From Lingula anatina (taxonomy: Eukaryota; Brachiopoda; Lingulata; Lingulida; Lingulidae): a DNA stretch of 64,000 nucleotides. The stretch lies in contig NW_019775058.1 in NCBI RefSeq assembly GCF_001039355.2, positions 242,374-306,373 of the forward strand, given 5' to 3'. The notes below the pieces were generated by a model. The model was not told the origin of the DNA. It ran no database searches and was given only the letters and a program-made list of their open reading frames with translations. The translations under genes and the position numbers were made by a program. The stretch's first letter is position 1; each line of letters begins with the position of its first letter. Positions 28,560 through 42,038 of the stretch are shown one piece after another.

Positions 28560-30690
28560 AGACAGTTGCTATAGCTACGTGTTATAGCTGCGTAGTTGCA
28601 GGGAGGGTAACAGCTTTATCACGGCCCACTACATGTATGACCCAAGATTTTTTTTTCTTCCATAATGAAAGTGTGAGCAATCAGAGAGACAGCAGTTATA
28701 GATATGAATAATATATAAATCAAAATACATTTATTGATGGTGACAAGAATTTAGTGGTGGAAGAAGGAAATAAATGTGCAAGAATGGAGATTCAAGTAAC
28801 ACGGAGATGTTTTATGGACATGCAAGACACCCATGGAAAGCATGGTCATCTCCCATCTCTATAAAGGCATAATTACAGATTAGATGAAAAAATGTTCATG
28901 TGAGAACATGGATTACAGTTTATATAATGTGTTAGATTTCAGTTGAAAAGAATATTCCATACTGTACAAGACAATACTAACTGGAGGATAACCTGTAGTG
29001 AATTTTATGGATTATTTTCATTGTAATGATTATTCCCAATAGAGATACATGGATGCACAGTTGAATACTAAAACTAACAATTATAATTTTAAGGTGGACA
29101 AGGTAGCTATCATCGAAGGCACTGCTATGAATTTTTGATGGTGTTCTACATAATGTATCACACACATTTTATATCACTCTGTATGCATATTTATAGACAC
29201 ACTGGTTGTTCCAAGAGCGAGATCTGTCAATTAATGGCATTGATACATGTATGAATGGATCCATTTTCAGAAGGCAGTAGTACCAGTGTTGACACCATAA
29301 GCAACATGTTCGATTATAAAAACAACATTTTCATTTGAGTTAGATCTCTGTTGGCTTCGTGGTTGACATAGTCTTCAGGTCCAGCTGAATGTTAATTTCT
29401 ACTGCATATATTATAGGTGAGATACTCTTACTGTCAAGTAGTACGTGAACACAGGTGAAAAGTGGAGATTAGTCACACCCTAGATTGCCCAACGTCTCAT
29501 GAATGATCGTAAAATCCACCGTGATTCACCCTTATTAGAAAAGTTAATTCCAGTTCATGCAGATTCTCACAAAAATTTTTTTGTCAGTTTTGGATGATCC
29601 CCATTTATTTCTGACATTGATTTGAAACTATTCCTCAGGCACACATCAGGGTCTCATCCTATCAGTTTTCCCCGCCTAAATGCAACAACCACAGGGTAAA
29701 TTGGAACTGCAAAAGCCTCTTTCAGAGACTTCCTGTTTTCTTTGTCATGAATTTCAGAGTTAAAAAATGCCCAGGTGAGACCCTTGGTCACTTTTTGACC
29801 GGTGGTCAAAATTTAAAGGATTCATGATATGCCACTTAAAGCCTTTTGTTGGAAATTCAAAGATGAAATTTTATAAATCTGTCAAGCTATCGTTTTTAGT
29901 GTTTATTTTTCAACTTAAATGGCCGTTTTCATTTTGATAAATAGAATTGAATTTACCATACAGAAATGTATATTGCGCAAGAGAATGGTGGATTATTCTG
30001 GAGTGTATAAAATGCTGAAATTCCCATGAAGTTTTATGTATTCAAATTATTATGTCTTAGAAATGAAAGGAATTTTAAAATGCATAGCTTGCTGTGAGTT
30101 GGTTGCTGGCAATTAACAGTACTTTTTTTGTGTTTGTGGCAGAGGAGATACTATATACTATTAATTGATTTGGAGTTATTTAGGTGTAAACAAAGTGTTT
30201 CTTTTCGTTCTTTTGCGATTTTCCAAACACTGCCCATTGTGGTTACTATTATAGAGGCGCGCTCCCCCCCCCCCCCCCGCACACATACATACATACATAC
30301 ATACATACATACATACATACGTACACTGTCACTCTTGTATGAGCCCCCTTTCTTTACATATTTGTAACGTAATATTTATATTTAAACAGACTACATTTGC
30401 ATGTGTGGAGCCTATGCAACTTGTTGTACAATTGTTAACAGTTAACCTGAGTACAGTATGTTAACATTTTTAAATACTGAAAGACTATCAAGCATGGTTT
30501 TGTACTGAATGGTAAGAGTAACCTGTGGTATTTATAATATTCAATGTAGTACAATGTATTACACTATACAGCTACAACTAGTACCTTATGTATTTGGTCA
30601 TATTGTTGTACGTTACATTATTTCTGTTCATGTTGTTTAAACACATAATTTTCAAGGAAAAATAAAGTTTGAAACTTATAAATCATAACT
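28560..30690 (+). other. Putative 3' UTR of the USP gene
   Basis: About 2.1 kb with no conserved frame. A canonical AATAAA at 30661-30666 is the best polyadenylation-signal candidate. It contains a C-run followed by an (ATAC)n microsatellite at about 30265-30320. Assignment as one long 3' UTR is inferred from the lack of other genes and the distance to the signal. Confidence 0.5.
30283..30320. repeat. (ATAC)n microsatellite
   Basis: About nine ACAT units after a C-homopolymer. Confidence 0.85.
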
Positions 30691-32555
30691 TGGTGTGGCT
30701 GGATTATTATAAATATTGCTGATAAATAATGTGTTAATCTTAGTATAAGGTCACATTTATACACCCTGAGTTTGAGGGGTCACTTGAAATGTTTCCACTT
30801 CAGGTCACATACATACACCCTGAGTTTGAGGGGTTACTGGAAACGTTTCCAATTCAGAAGGTCACATTTATACACCCAGAGTTTGAAGGGTAACTAGAAC
30901 TTTTTTTTCAGTTCAGCAACAGAGCATGTCATTGATTCAGAGGAGAGGTTAATGTGTTTGGTGAAACTCGGGATGTATTTACATTAAAGATAGAACCACC
31001 CTCCTCAGTGTTTTTGCTCTGCATGATCAGGTTTAGCTAACTCGCCATCATAAATGAGGATGTCAAAAACTCAAAAGACTAATTGAAAGAAAATATTTAC
31101 ATATCCTCCATTTGAGCCTAGGACTTCAGCAGGCGATGTTTCCATCGGAGGATTATTTTTTTGTAGAATTTTGCATTTCTGGGGTATTTTCACACCAGAT
31201 TTGCCAGATACATAGCAAGCGCAACAAATAACTCACTGACTGAAAGTTTTGATAACGCACATCTCAAATCAAATGCCAGTACATTACGAGTGCCAAGGGT
31301 AAGTGTCGGCACGTTTCTTTATTTTCGGTGCCAATTTTTTAACATTTTGCAAAAATAACTACATTGGGTGCTGACATTCTCATCACATAAGGAAAACGAC
31401 TTTTTTTTTTTTTTTTTACACCAAGTTATTTAGCAGCCAGGGCAATTATTAATTTACTCTTCAGTCGCTTTTGGGGTACTGAAAAAAAAAAGATTGTTGT
31501 ACCGTAAAATTTTGAACAGATTTAGCCTGTGTAGTATTGAATGATAGAAATATGCAATGGATGATATGGTCTTTTAATTATCCTTTGCCGATAAAGGGTT
31601 TGTAAGTTGATGAACTTGGTCAAAATGTTTAAAAAAAAGAGATCATTACTACTGTTGTAGTTTTATAATAACCGGTGAAAATGGATATCAATTCAAATGC
31701 TGATAATCTTACAAAGGAAGGGTCCAAACTAAGAGAGAGAGAAAGAGGGGGTTCGGGTTAGTATATACCCAGTACGTATATTCTCCCAATGACGGCATAC
31801 TATATTTTTTCTTTCTAACTACAGTTCGCGAGTTAAAAAGTAAATTCTGTTAATTCTGCCATTTAAAAATAGTGGGACGGTAGGCGCCTTTATTTCTTAT
31901 TCCTTCATTCGTATTTTATTCATTTCCATTTCTATTATCATTATCCAATTATTTATTGTTTTGACAACAAAGAATATGGTCATTCGCAAACGTATTTTGC
32001 GATTAACTAGTCATAATTTGATAACACAATACCCGCATTGCAGTTATTGAAAAATATACTTAACATTGCGCATGACTTATTTGTCTGTAAGTTATGCGTG
32101 TGATTTTCTTAATCTATCGAGCCGGTCGCGTAGACACAGCCATTCTGTAAATAAAAACTCTTTGGATCAATAGTAGTGCTTAATCGATAAAGAGCTTAGT
32201 GTAATAAAATTCAGGGGGTGGTCGGGCTTATGTGCGATGAGTTTGCAATGAGGCAAAAATATTTTTTTATATATAATCCACGATATGAGAGAGATAAAGA
32301 TTTGGTAGAAATATGATAAGCTTTGATATAATTGAGAATTAAGCTCAGAATTTCCAAAAAAATTTGTTTCTTTTTTCATTCGTATAGTTGCCCCAGTCCT
32401 CCCCCCAAAATAAAAGGCCACGCAGTGGAGAGAAATGCGACCAGCGGTTTATTTTTAGCAACGCAGAGACAATTTCTTACCTGCAATAAGGCATTCTTTA
32501 AAGCTGTAGATTGAATATTATTTTCTTTCAGAAAAGAAATTAAAGTTGAACCAAA
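30691..32555. other. Intergenic region and SSUH2 upstream flank
   Basis: Holds three diverged tandem units of about 54-57 bp at 30749-30900, each starting GGTCACATT/C and containing ACACCC(T/A)GAGTTTGA. The rest shows no gene. A TTTTCTTTCAG splice-acceptor-like string at 32520-32530 sits 26 bp before the SSUH2 start codon, so a noncoding 5' exon upstream is likely. Confidence 0.45.
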
Positions 32556-35264
32556 ATGTATCAAGGTAAGCACAATATTTTTTACCTCTGTTGCTAAGAG
32601 TACATATAAGACCCAGGTCGGCAGTCACCTCAATCTTTGAAGAGATCTTGCCAGAGGATAATGTAGTAAAGGTGTTTTAGCATGGTGCTGATAAACTTAA
32701 GTACACCTACTGGACAATAAACATATGTTGGCAAGCTCTACCAGTACAGTACGCCGACCTTCTACACCAGTGGTCTATGTGAGCTTTCATTTGTTGAGAC
32801 TGCATGTTTTATAATGGAAGTATATCGTGGTTATACTATTACTTCTATGGTTCTATCAAGGGCATCACAGTAAGATTAGTTGTCCATTATGGTGACAGGC
32901 TGATTACCTCTGATTTCCACCAAATTAGGGTTTTCCGTCACAAGCAGTGCATGCATGTGGCAGGGGTTACATGGGGGGGGGGGCGTTTGGAGTATTCGAA
33001 CAAGTCTTGGAACCAATATAAATTACTCCATAACATATTGTGACCACCTGAAACACCTAGAATGGGAGAACTTATGAGAATATTAATTATAACATTAACA
33101 GAAAAATCTTTAAAGTGGTTTTAACAGAGATGTTACTTTTTTTCCATAGAACAACAACAGCAAGGATATGGGGGTCCACCCCCTGGGCAAGGATATGGGG
33201 GTCCACCCCCAGGGCAGGGATATGGGGGTCCACCCCCAGGTCAAGGATATGGGGGTCCACCCCCTGGTCAAGGATATGGGGGTCCACCCCCAGGGCAGGG
33301 AATGCCTCCACAGCAAGGATTTCCACCCCAGGGACAAGTTCCTGGAGCACCTGGTCAGCCAGCTCCAACACGTAAGTTATTAACCTGAAAAAATATTATG
33401 TGCATTTTATTTTTATTTCTGTTTTTGTTTCTGTTTTTTGTCTCTGTTCCAGTTTTTTAACATCATTTTTTTTGTTCTGTTCTCTACACCTAAGCTTGTC
33501 CAATTTAGTTGGTATGAAAAACTTACTACTGTAGAAAAATTTAGTCTCCAAAAGGAAATTAAGTGACTTTTTGCACACCTCTGTTCATTAATTGACTCAA
33601 ATGTGAAATGTTTGGCTGTTTCTTTTATTCAATATCATGTCTGTCAATCGTGAAGCATTTTAAAAATCTTTATATCTATGTTAAGCTTGAAGCATTTAAA
33701 AAAAATTGTATGTTCATGCCCATTCACCTACCCAAAACTTCCATTTATCTAAATCATATTTTTTGGTAAAATATTTATGTACATGTATAAATTTTATCTT
33801 TTCAGAATGGCAGGCTGGACAGGGAGGCCCATTCACACCTGATGACAGTGATGACGATGAGAGACCAGGTCCAGCTCCCCCAGTACCAACTAATCAGTTT
33901 GAGTTCTACTCAAATGTTGGGAATGAAAGTAAGACTTGTTTTGTTTTTTGTGATCTTTAATTTCCTTTTTCCATAACTCTTTTAATTTTTTTTTTACGCT
34001 TTCTTTCTGACTTTTCCTCTAAAAGTTAGATAGTTATATACATAGTTCTCTTTATTGTATTTGAATAGTTTGGCTTTCTTATTTGGATTGGTTAAATACA
34101 AAGTAAAAATATTAATATGATTTTCATATGACTATTGGTACTTATAGACATGTATATTGACAAGGAGCAGGTTCTTATATTGATAATTATTCAAACAGTA
34201 TTTTCAGAGGTGAACATCACTTAACCATTTACTTAAAAATGAAGCCCTTCTTTTGTATCAGAATAACTTAATGTTTCGAATTCAGCTTAATGCTTGACTT
34301 TGAAACAATTTAACTCTTTAAATAAATTTTTTCCATTTTAATTGTTTTTCCAGCTAACCCACTAGCCCTTCCTCCTCCAGCTCCTCTGCCGTATCCACCT
34401 CAAGGAGAGCCTCCCGCAATGAACTTCAGCCAGTAAACTTTATATTATATTATATTATATTATATTATATTTAAATAATTTTGTTGTTGCCGAGCCCCAA
34501 CCCTTTAATTAAATGATATATAGAGATGTAGATATAGACACTGTTTCTTAGAAAGTTTAAATTTAGTTGTTAATAGTAGCTCAGTTTGGTCATTATCAGA
34601 TTTTCATTTTGTAGATTTTACATGAAGGTTCAAAGAATTAAGTTTTGAGTTGACACATATATAAATATAAGAAAGATCCAGCATAAGACTTGTTTTTTAC
34701 TGAATCATTTTGGTTGATTTGATAACAGTTCCAGGAATATAAAAGAGAGGTGTAAATTAGACAATCAAGCCTGTTTGACTCAAAATGATTTGAGAAAAAA
34801 ATAGGATATCAAAGTCGGGGTTCAAAAACATTAATTAAGATTGTTGACTAGAACTGTGTTATTGAAGAAAAACATTAGATAAGAGACTGGCATTGACTAT
34901 AAATATGCTTTATAAATCATTTCAGAGCTGCTATGATCAGTGAGGAGCAAGCAAGGGACGCCATGCTTAATTTTGTCGCTGAGCATTGCTGTTATGGCAG
35001 TGCTCCTGCAAAAGAAATGGTGATCACCAAGATATCCCCCTCAGCTGCTCTGCATGTGAGTAAAATTGTATAAAAACCAAAAAAGAAAATATCTTAAAAT
35101 TAGTATTTAGCTACCACACCTGTTGGTATCATATGACACATCCCCACTACCAAGAATGGGGAGCTAGACATTCTATACCTATGCAGTGAGATCTTAGGAT
35201 TTGTAGAATGTTGTATTGGAGACACTCTGTAGTGATATTACTCACTTGGATTTAATTTAAAAAT

Positions 35265-35299
<35 letters not shown>

Positions 35300-38200
35300 T
35301 TGCTGTTTTTCAAAATTTTAATAAAGGCCTTTTTCATTTGCCAATGTATGAATCTTTTTTATACCAGCCACATAGATGTTTAAAAAGTCTTGAAAAAATA
35401 GTAACTCATTATTCATATTTTCTCCCCAGTACACCTTAAACACCTTCACAGAGGGCCGTGAGACCTTCCATGCCTTCGAACCATTCAGGGGTCAACATAT
35501 AGATGGGCCTCATTACGGCCAGCCTCCCATGCCTTGGCAGGTACCCTGTGAACCTGATGGCATGTTCAACACACACACCAAGCATCTGAAAGTACCGCAT
35601 ACCTCAGATATTATTGTAAGTAGGAGGTGTTACATTGTCTTTTTTTTTAAATTAGGCCACACTTTTTTATTTTTATGGATGACATCCTCTGGGTACCCCA
35701 AAATCGGTGCGAGAGGGCGAAAAAAAAAAAACGGTCCAAAAAAAAAATACTGCTTAAGTAAAGGAATGCTGTCAGTACACAGCTGGAAACACAAATTTTA
35801 CCACAGAAACACGTATCAAACTAACAATATGTCTTTATCCATGCTCTCAAAATATTAAAGCATTGTGAATACTTCGTAGAAATGTACAAAAAAAGTCATG
35901 AATAGATATACTTTTTATTACAAAATCTATTAAGGTTATTTCATGCATTTTGTTGGTATAGCAATCAATAAAACAAATATCAAACAAACAGTGTGTCTTT
36001 ATTCGTATTCTCAGAATATTAAAGCATTTTGAACACTTCACAGAAATGTTTAAAAAAATGATGCAAAGATATGCTTAATACTACCAAATCNTTTTTTTTT
36101 TTTTTTTCGGATAACGGGCGAAAATCGGTGCGCGCGCAGGATGTCAGCCATAAAATTAAATAAGTGTGGCCTTAATACAATCAGTATGATTTGAAGAATT
36201 TTTATTATTCATATTGATCAGCACATTGTTCATTGTTAGGAAAACATTGATTAAATGTTGATTTTTTTTAATTAATAAGAAACAGTTGGTGTACTTGTAT
36301 GACAATAAGCAATTTAAAACAATGATCAATTCCATTTTCATTTGTTAAATTAATATGGTAAATGATGAAAATAATAAAGATAGTTTGAAATGAGAATTGA
36401 AGACTAAGACTTTGACACATTAGATGTTAATATGAAGCAATGCAATATATATACAGCATTATTACAACTTTTATTGATGTTATCCAACAAAGAGTTAACT
36501 TTTATTTCTGTCATCATGGATCATGATTATGAAAAACAGGAGCAATCATGTATAGTGTTTATTTTTTTCATCATCCATTCAGTCACTCCCCTTATAAAAG
36601 ATCATAATTAAAGAAAATAAGGACAAATTTTCATTATATTTAATGTGATATTTATTTTTTCATCAGTCACTCATTTTATTTCAGATCTCAATTATAGAAA
36701 ACAAGACCTAATTAAAATGTGTATTACAAAATGTTTAATTTTTTGCCAGCCCTGCTTTCGCTGTAAGCACCGTGGATGGGTAACCTGTTCTAGATGCCAT
36801 GGCTCGGGGCGGGTGAGATGTACCGCGTGTGGTGGAGATGGCCGTAGAACAGTGCACAGAGAAGGACACAGTTTTCAGGAGCCTTGTCATTCATGTGGAG
36901 GAGATGGCAGGCGTTGGTAAGTTGGGGGGGAGCAGTGTCAGGGGGGATTCGGGGGGGGGGGGGNNNNNNNNNNNNNNNNNNNNNNNNNNNNNNNNNNNNN
37001 NNNNNNNNNNNNNNNNNNNNNNNNNNNNNNNNNNNNNNNNNNNNNNGGGCAAAGGTGTTTTAATAGTGAACTCTGAAACTGAGGGTAATGGGTGTGAGTT
37101 TATATAGAGGTAATTCATGTAAGAAGGAAGACAAATGTGAAAAAAATAGGAGTGAAGGCCGGGTTGGGGGAAGACACATGGTTAACTGCATGACTGATAA
37201 GCACTGTAAAAAATGGAACAAGCCTGTTTGTTTGATAGTGCACTGGGATCTTGGAGCACTCTGAGTTTCAGAGATTACCAGGAATGGTAGAAACATGCTG
37301 ATAGTGGAAGATATTTTCTCATGATGGGGTTGAGGGAATTTCTTAAGCATAGATAAAGTAGTCTTTATAGACTAAGTGGTGAGTACATTTTTAGGAAGCT
37401 GAAAAAGATTGAATCTCTTTCCTCTGAAAAATGGTTCAGAAATAATTTTTAGCTCACAAAAAAGCACTTTATTATGACAAAATGTCACATTACACTTGCC
37501 AAGATATACTAAGAATGCAGATAGAAAATTGTTTTGTTTTTACATAATTCCAGCTGCTTCCACTGTGGTGGGGATGGGAGAGTGACTTGTAAAAGGTGTG
37601 ATGGCTACAGAGATCTGGAGCGCTACATCAAACTGGCTGTCAAGTTGTGAGTATTTATCAACAGGAATTAAATATCATAAAACATATTTTATTAAAAACT
37701 GACCACGTTTTTGCTTCAAAAAAAAAATAATACAAATTAAATGAATAAATAAAATAGAACTAAAAGATTAATAATAATGCAATTTTAATTTTTTTGTATC
37801 ATTTAATGTAGTACTAACCATGTGGAGGATTACATTTTGGAGGAGACAGACATGCCTGATACACTGGTTCGTGATGCAGTAGGAATTGGAATCTTTGAGC
37901 AAACTATGTTGCAGGTAGTATAGAGGCACATGTCTACTGAGTTTCCCCTTTACCTTAATTCTTCTCTCTCGATCTCTCCCAGTCTCTATCGCTCTGATTT
38001 CCCTCCTGAAATCATATCCACATGGCCTTGTCCACTTCTGGTTACTCTGTATGGTTCTGCTTGTATAATAGTTCATGATGACAAACTTAATTCAGAACTC
38101 CGTGTCTAGTATTCTTAAATGTAAGTAATTCACGATTTCTCCAATTTCAGGTGTGGCCAATAACGGGGTACCCCGTCCCTCAGATCAACATAGCTTCAGG

Positions 38201-38647
38201 ACAGCTTGTCCAGAAACACAGTCAAGCATTTCCAAGTGAACGCCAACTCCAACAGGTATACAGTAGTACTGTAGTAATACTAAATATACAAAATAAAGGG
38301 TATTTTTTTTTGTTTTTTTTCTTTGGATTTACAAATATTCCCTGTTGTAAAATTTCAATTGAAAATTTGCAATATATTTACACTGTTTCAAAACTGACCC
38401 AAGTTGTCACAACATCTCTGTATACCTCTGCTTATAACAAGAATCATCAACATGAACATTCCAGGTATAAATTAATAACCCAAGGTTCAATATCTTTTAG
38501 AAACACAATTTGAGAGCAGTACCAGTGTCAGAGGTCAACTACACATGGAAGGAGGTCAACACACGTTTCTGGGTGTATGGCAATGACCGTCAGGTGTACG
38601 CTCCAGATTACCCACAACAATGCTGCTGGGGGTGCGAGATTCTGTAA
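32556..38647 (+). CDS. SSUH2: SSUH2-like protein (ssu-2 homologue) with CXXCXGXG zinc-binding repeats
   Basis: Family named after C. elegans ssu-2; the vertebrate member is linked to tooth development, with the molecular role unsettled. Eleven coding exons: 32556-32565, 33150-33371, 33806-33928, 34354-34432, 34926-35055, 35430-35615, 36750-36916, 37554-37646, 37812-37914, 38151-38255 and 38501-38647. All are GT/AG and in phase, giving 454 residues. Residues 9-53 are five copies of GYGGPPPGQ, followed by a Gln/Pro-rich disordered stretch. The conserved core starts near AMLNFVAEHCCYGSAPAKEM and YTLNTFTEGRETFHAFEPF. Residues 252-320 carry DnaJ-type cysteine repeats: CFRCKHRG, CSRCHGSG, CTACGGDG, CHSCGGDG, CFHCGGDG and CKRCDGYR. 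The last exon ends QQCCWGCEIL. A gap of 83 N lies in intron 7. The start codon is the first in frame after the likely 5' noncoding exon. Confidence 0.88.
33164..33298. repeat. 27-bp coding minisatellite, five perfect-frame units
   Basis: Units start GGATATGGGGGTCCACCC and differ only at wobble positions near their ends (CCT/CCA, GGG/GGT, CAA/CAG). They encode GYGGPPPGQ five times in SSUH2 exon 2. Confidence 0.95.
34438..34471. repeat. (TATAT)n run in SSUH2 intron 4
   Basis: Pentanucleotide TTATA run immediately after the donor site. Confidence 0.75.
35270..35297. repeat. (CA)n microsatellite
   Basis: About 14 CA units in SSUH2 intron 5. Confidence 0.85.
35646..36178. mobile_element. MITE-like element with imperfect ~85-bp terminal inverted repeats in SSUH2 intron 6
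   Basis: Left end AAATTAGGCCACAC and right end GTGTGGCCTTAAT are inverted copies. The arms continue with TTTTATGGMTGACATCC and AAAATCGGTGCG/CGCACCGATTTT. The interior holds two direct copies of about 150 bp (around 35822 and 35983), both with GTCTTTAT, AATATTAAAGCATT and CACAGAAATGT-type motifs. A single N at 36091 sits beside the right T-tract. No coding frame; nonautonomous DNA transposon is the likely class. Confidence 0.65.
36964..37046. other. Assembly gap of 83 N in SSUH2 intron 7
   Basis: Flanked by G-homopolymers on both sides, so the missing part is probably G-rich low complexity. Confidence 0.95.
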
Positions 38648-41600
38648 TCTGATCTGTGATTGGCCAGCACTGATCATATGACTTGAACCCTTTTGAATAA
38701 TCTGTGCAAGATGTGATTTAATGCTGATAATTGCAACATAAACTATATCAAATAATTCCTGGGAGTGAGAATCAGATTTTTTTACATATGTATTTCTTTG
38801 ATGATTATTGAAAGACTAAAACTTAATACTTTTTTGGAACAAAATGTTCCACGACTGCAGGTAATGTTGGAGGTGGTGTGATGTGAAAAAAATGATCCAA
38901 ATCTTTGTATAGGCATGCACCACGTCATAAAGTACACTTTACATAACTTTTTGCCTGATAGCTTGAATTATGGTTTATTTCCAACAAAGTTTGTGTGAAG
39001 GATTTAGTTTCTTTTGGTAACAGGTACAACGAATGAACATTTGCCCTACCTCATCTTCATCGAACTAAACACAATTTCTGGTAGCTCAATGAATCTAACT
39101 GTGGTTTATTATTGCAGAATTTTGTTCTGAAAAGTTATTTATACATTCACAATGTTTTCTTAATCCTGTCTGAAAGACAGTGCCCTATTTAGTAAAACCT
39201 CTTTTATAGCTGTGATATTTTTTTCTAATAATATTATCATAATTTGTCCTGTGATATTTATTTTTCAACAGAAATTGGTCTCACACAGAGAAATATTTTT
39301 AAAACTAAATCTCATTATTTTTAGAGGACTAGTAATTTTGTGGTGTCTGATAATGAGTCATGCTGTTACGCTACTTGAGTTATATAATATTGTTTAAATT
39401 TCAGTCAAAATCTGTAAATTATGTTATTATATTTTGATATAATGTTTATGATGATATTGTAAGATATATAAATAATGTAATTAAGAAGGTATTTTTCTGT
39501 AGGTGTGAAATAACAGTTTTTTTGTATTAATTGCCATTTTGATTTTTTAGTTATTTTATTCAGCGACAGTGCATGGTATATTAATTATTTAGATATGATG
39601 TAAAAATGCCATTGAATTGGGACCTTTCTAACATTAAACTCTGTCAGACTGGCTTGCCGGGTCAAATATAAATATAAACATACATAAAAGAGGAACCTCA
39701 CAAGAACTGTGGACTTTTTAATTACCAGTTTAGTAACACCAGCAATATTACAGGGTGGAAATTGAGTGAGGCATTTTGTTGGTGGGAAAGAATTTCTAAG
39801 AACTGAGCTTGACGAATTTTTGGTACTATTTTTCTCTTTTCTCTTATTTCTCCTATTTGTCATTAAGCGCCCCGTTTTTGATTTAATATCTTAATGCTTT
39901 TTAGATATGCACTTGAGTCCATATAATACTCTGATGAATTGAAAACGGAATCGGGCAGACTGAAGAAGTAAAATGTCTAGGATGTCAGACGCACACAGGG
40001 CACGCCAGTCTAACACCTTGATCGATTGATGTATACAAAAACTGCATAAAACAACTGCTATTATAGCACACTACAATCTGCTATAATGGAAAAGGAAATA
40101 GCGATAAAACCTTATGTTTCTAAAGACAAACATTTATTATGTGTTTTATTATAATTTAAATTGTGAGTAAAAACATGAAAGTCATTCAAAAACACAAGGT
40201 GTGCTATATCGATGAAAAGCAAAATAAAAAATTCCTGAAATTTTTAATAAATTTTCCTTAAAAACAATTCAAAGCCGTTGAGAAAATCAGGAACAATAGA
40301 CCCCATTTCAAGCAATAAATTTCAGTTTTTTTATCGCCACCAGTTAAATTCAGCAGCCCCCATTACGCAAGTGACTCAAAAATTAGAAAAACAACTCAAA
40401 AAACGGCTTCTGGACGGTAATATATTTGTTATCGGGTTTTAGACGGTGCATTTTTGTAATTAAGGAAAACGTATTAGAATTTCCACGAAAAGCAAAACGC
40501 TCATTGCTTTTGTACTAAGCCTAGAAAGCTGTCGGAACAACCAGTTGTTACATGTACGCTGCACCTTGGAAGGATTGTTGACTTCAGCGATGCTAAAAAT
40601 CTGTGTTGGTTGGACAGACAGAGCGGTCCGAACGGCATGCCTCACGCGACAGATAGCATGACACTGCAGTACCAAGGTCACATCATGACCCAAAAAAACA
40701 CATATGCTGAGAAAACAAACGGAAAGATAAATTTTGCTTTTTTCCCGGTAAACATTTCAGGGCTTGTATAAGCGTTAACCGCCTAACAGGATGCCTGTGA
40801 CAAAAACTATTCAAGGTTCTTTCCCTTTCGATTGATGTCTTTTGAAATCGATTAATTCCTATGCGGTTTTCCTAGTCGAGAAAACACTCGAAGTAGTACG
40901 TGCTTCTTGCAAGTTACCATAGTTCATGACTAAATTATTACGTCTACCAAGGAAATGGAGTTCAATCGACATTATTCAAATGTAATGCGACCAAATTAAC
41001 TTAGTGGGAGATTTTTTATTTTTATTTTTTTACACAGTTTCGATCGACATTTTTGTCTTTTAACTACTAATTCAAAAAACAAACAGATTAAAACAAGACC
41101 CATTTTACAGACATACCTTATTATCTGTGAGACCTCAAATGAAACAGCTATCAACTAGTGTTCTAGTAAAATTTTCTTAAAAAGAAATTTCACATATTAT
41201 TTCCAATATTTGGAACCAAACACAAGGACAGGTCCACCCCCAAACCTTCCTCTGTCCATCCCTCCAAACCATAAAGATGTTTACACATCCTAGACGACCA
41301 TCCTTCGTGTATAATACGGTATCTGTCCTTGTTTACTTCATATGTAATAATTACCTGTCCATCGGAAATAAACATATGTATAATATGTATAATAAAGTGC
41401 ATCTAACATTTCGATCATTACGCTCATTATAATCGACGGCAATCCTATTCGACGGTGACTATCCGTGCCAGTTTACAAAATGTTCATATTAGAGCCGTTT
41501 GTGTCATCAACTATCATATTTCAGTAATATTATATTAGTCACTCTCTCCATTAAATTGTGACCTGGGGAATAGTAACAATGCATATTTATTTACTTATTT

Positions 41601-41900
41601 ACATTGTAAATTACTGTGACTTTATTGTGGAGGTCTTGATCAACAGATTCTTTTTCATTGTATTTATATAAGAACCGAAAACAAATTAATGGGCCCAAAA
41701 AACGGAACTCCACTCTTCCAGCTGTCTCGTATGACGGGTTGTTTAAAGTTTGCGTGCCCTTACATAGAATTACTGACCTGTGCATAACATTGAAAAAGGA
41801 ACAACTAGGGCACATACCGGAATCAACAAGGGCATGGACACTGACCTCATTCGACTGACGTAAATTGCGTTTATTTTAAAATTTTTGGTACGTCCTTTAT
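38648..41900. other. SSUH2 3' flank and intergenic region; no gene seen
   Basis: AT-rich sequence with scattered short frames lacking recognisable domains. The first several hundred bases are presumably SSUH2 3' UTR. No repeats with clear borders were found. Confidence 0.4.
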
Positions 41901-41908
41901 GCAGCTGG

Positions 41909-41950
41909 CCAATGGGGCTTTCCCTTCAAGTCCTGCAGCATATATATAAG
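41909..41950 (+). promoter_or_regulatory. CCAAT box and TATA box of the left ODC gene
   Basis: CCAAT at 41909-41913 is followed 28 bases later by TATATATAAG at 41941-41950. The spacing suits a start site near 41970-41980 and a 5' UTR of about 65 nt without any upstream ATG before the ODC start at 42039. A strong TATA promoter fits the inducible expression usual for ODC. Confidence 0.65.
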
Positions 41951-42038
41951 GAGCTGATCCCCAAGGTATTAGAAGAAAACAAATATTTGAATTGCTGCAA
42001 TCTCTCATTAAATAGCGCTATTTACAAAGCAGGTATAT

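Noticed and set aside
33087-33371. Antisense and other-frame ORFs over the SSUH2 27-bp repeat
   Set aside because: A 27-bp repeat without stops in one unit is open in several frames; the sense frame fits the spliced SSUH2 gene, the others do not connect to anything.
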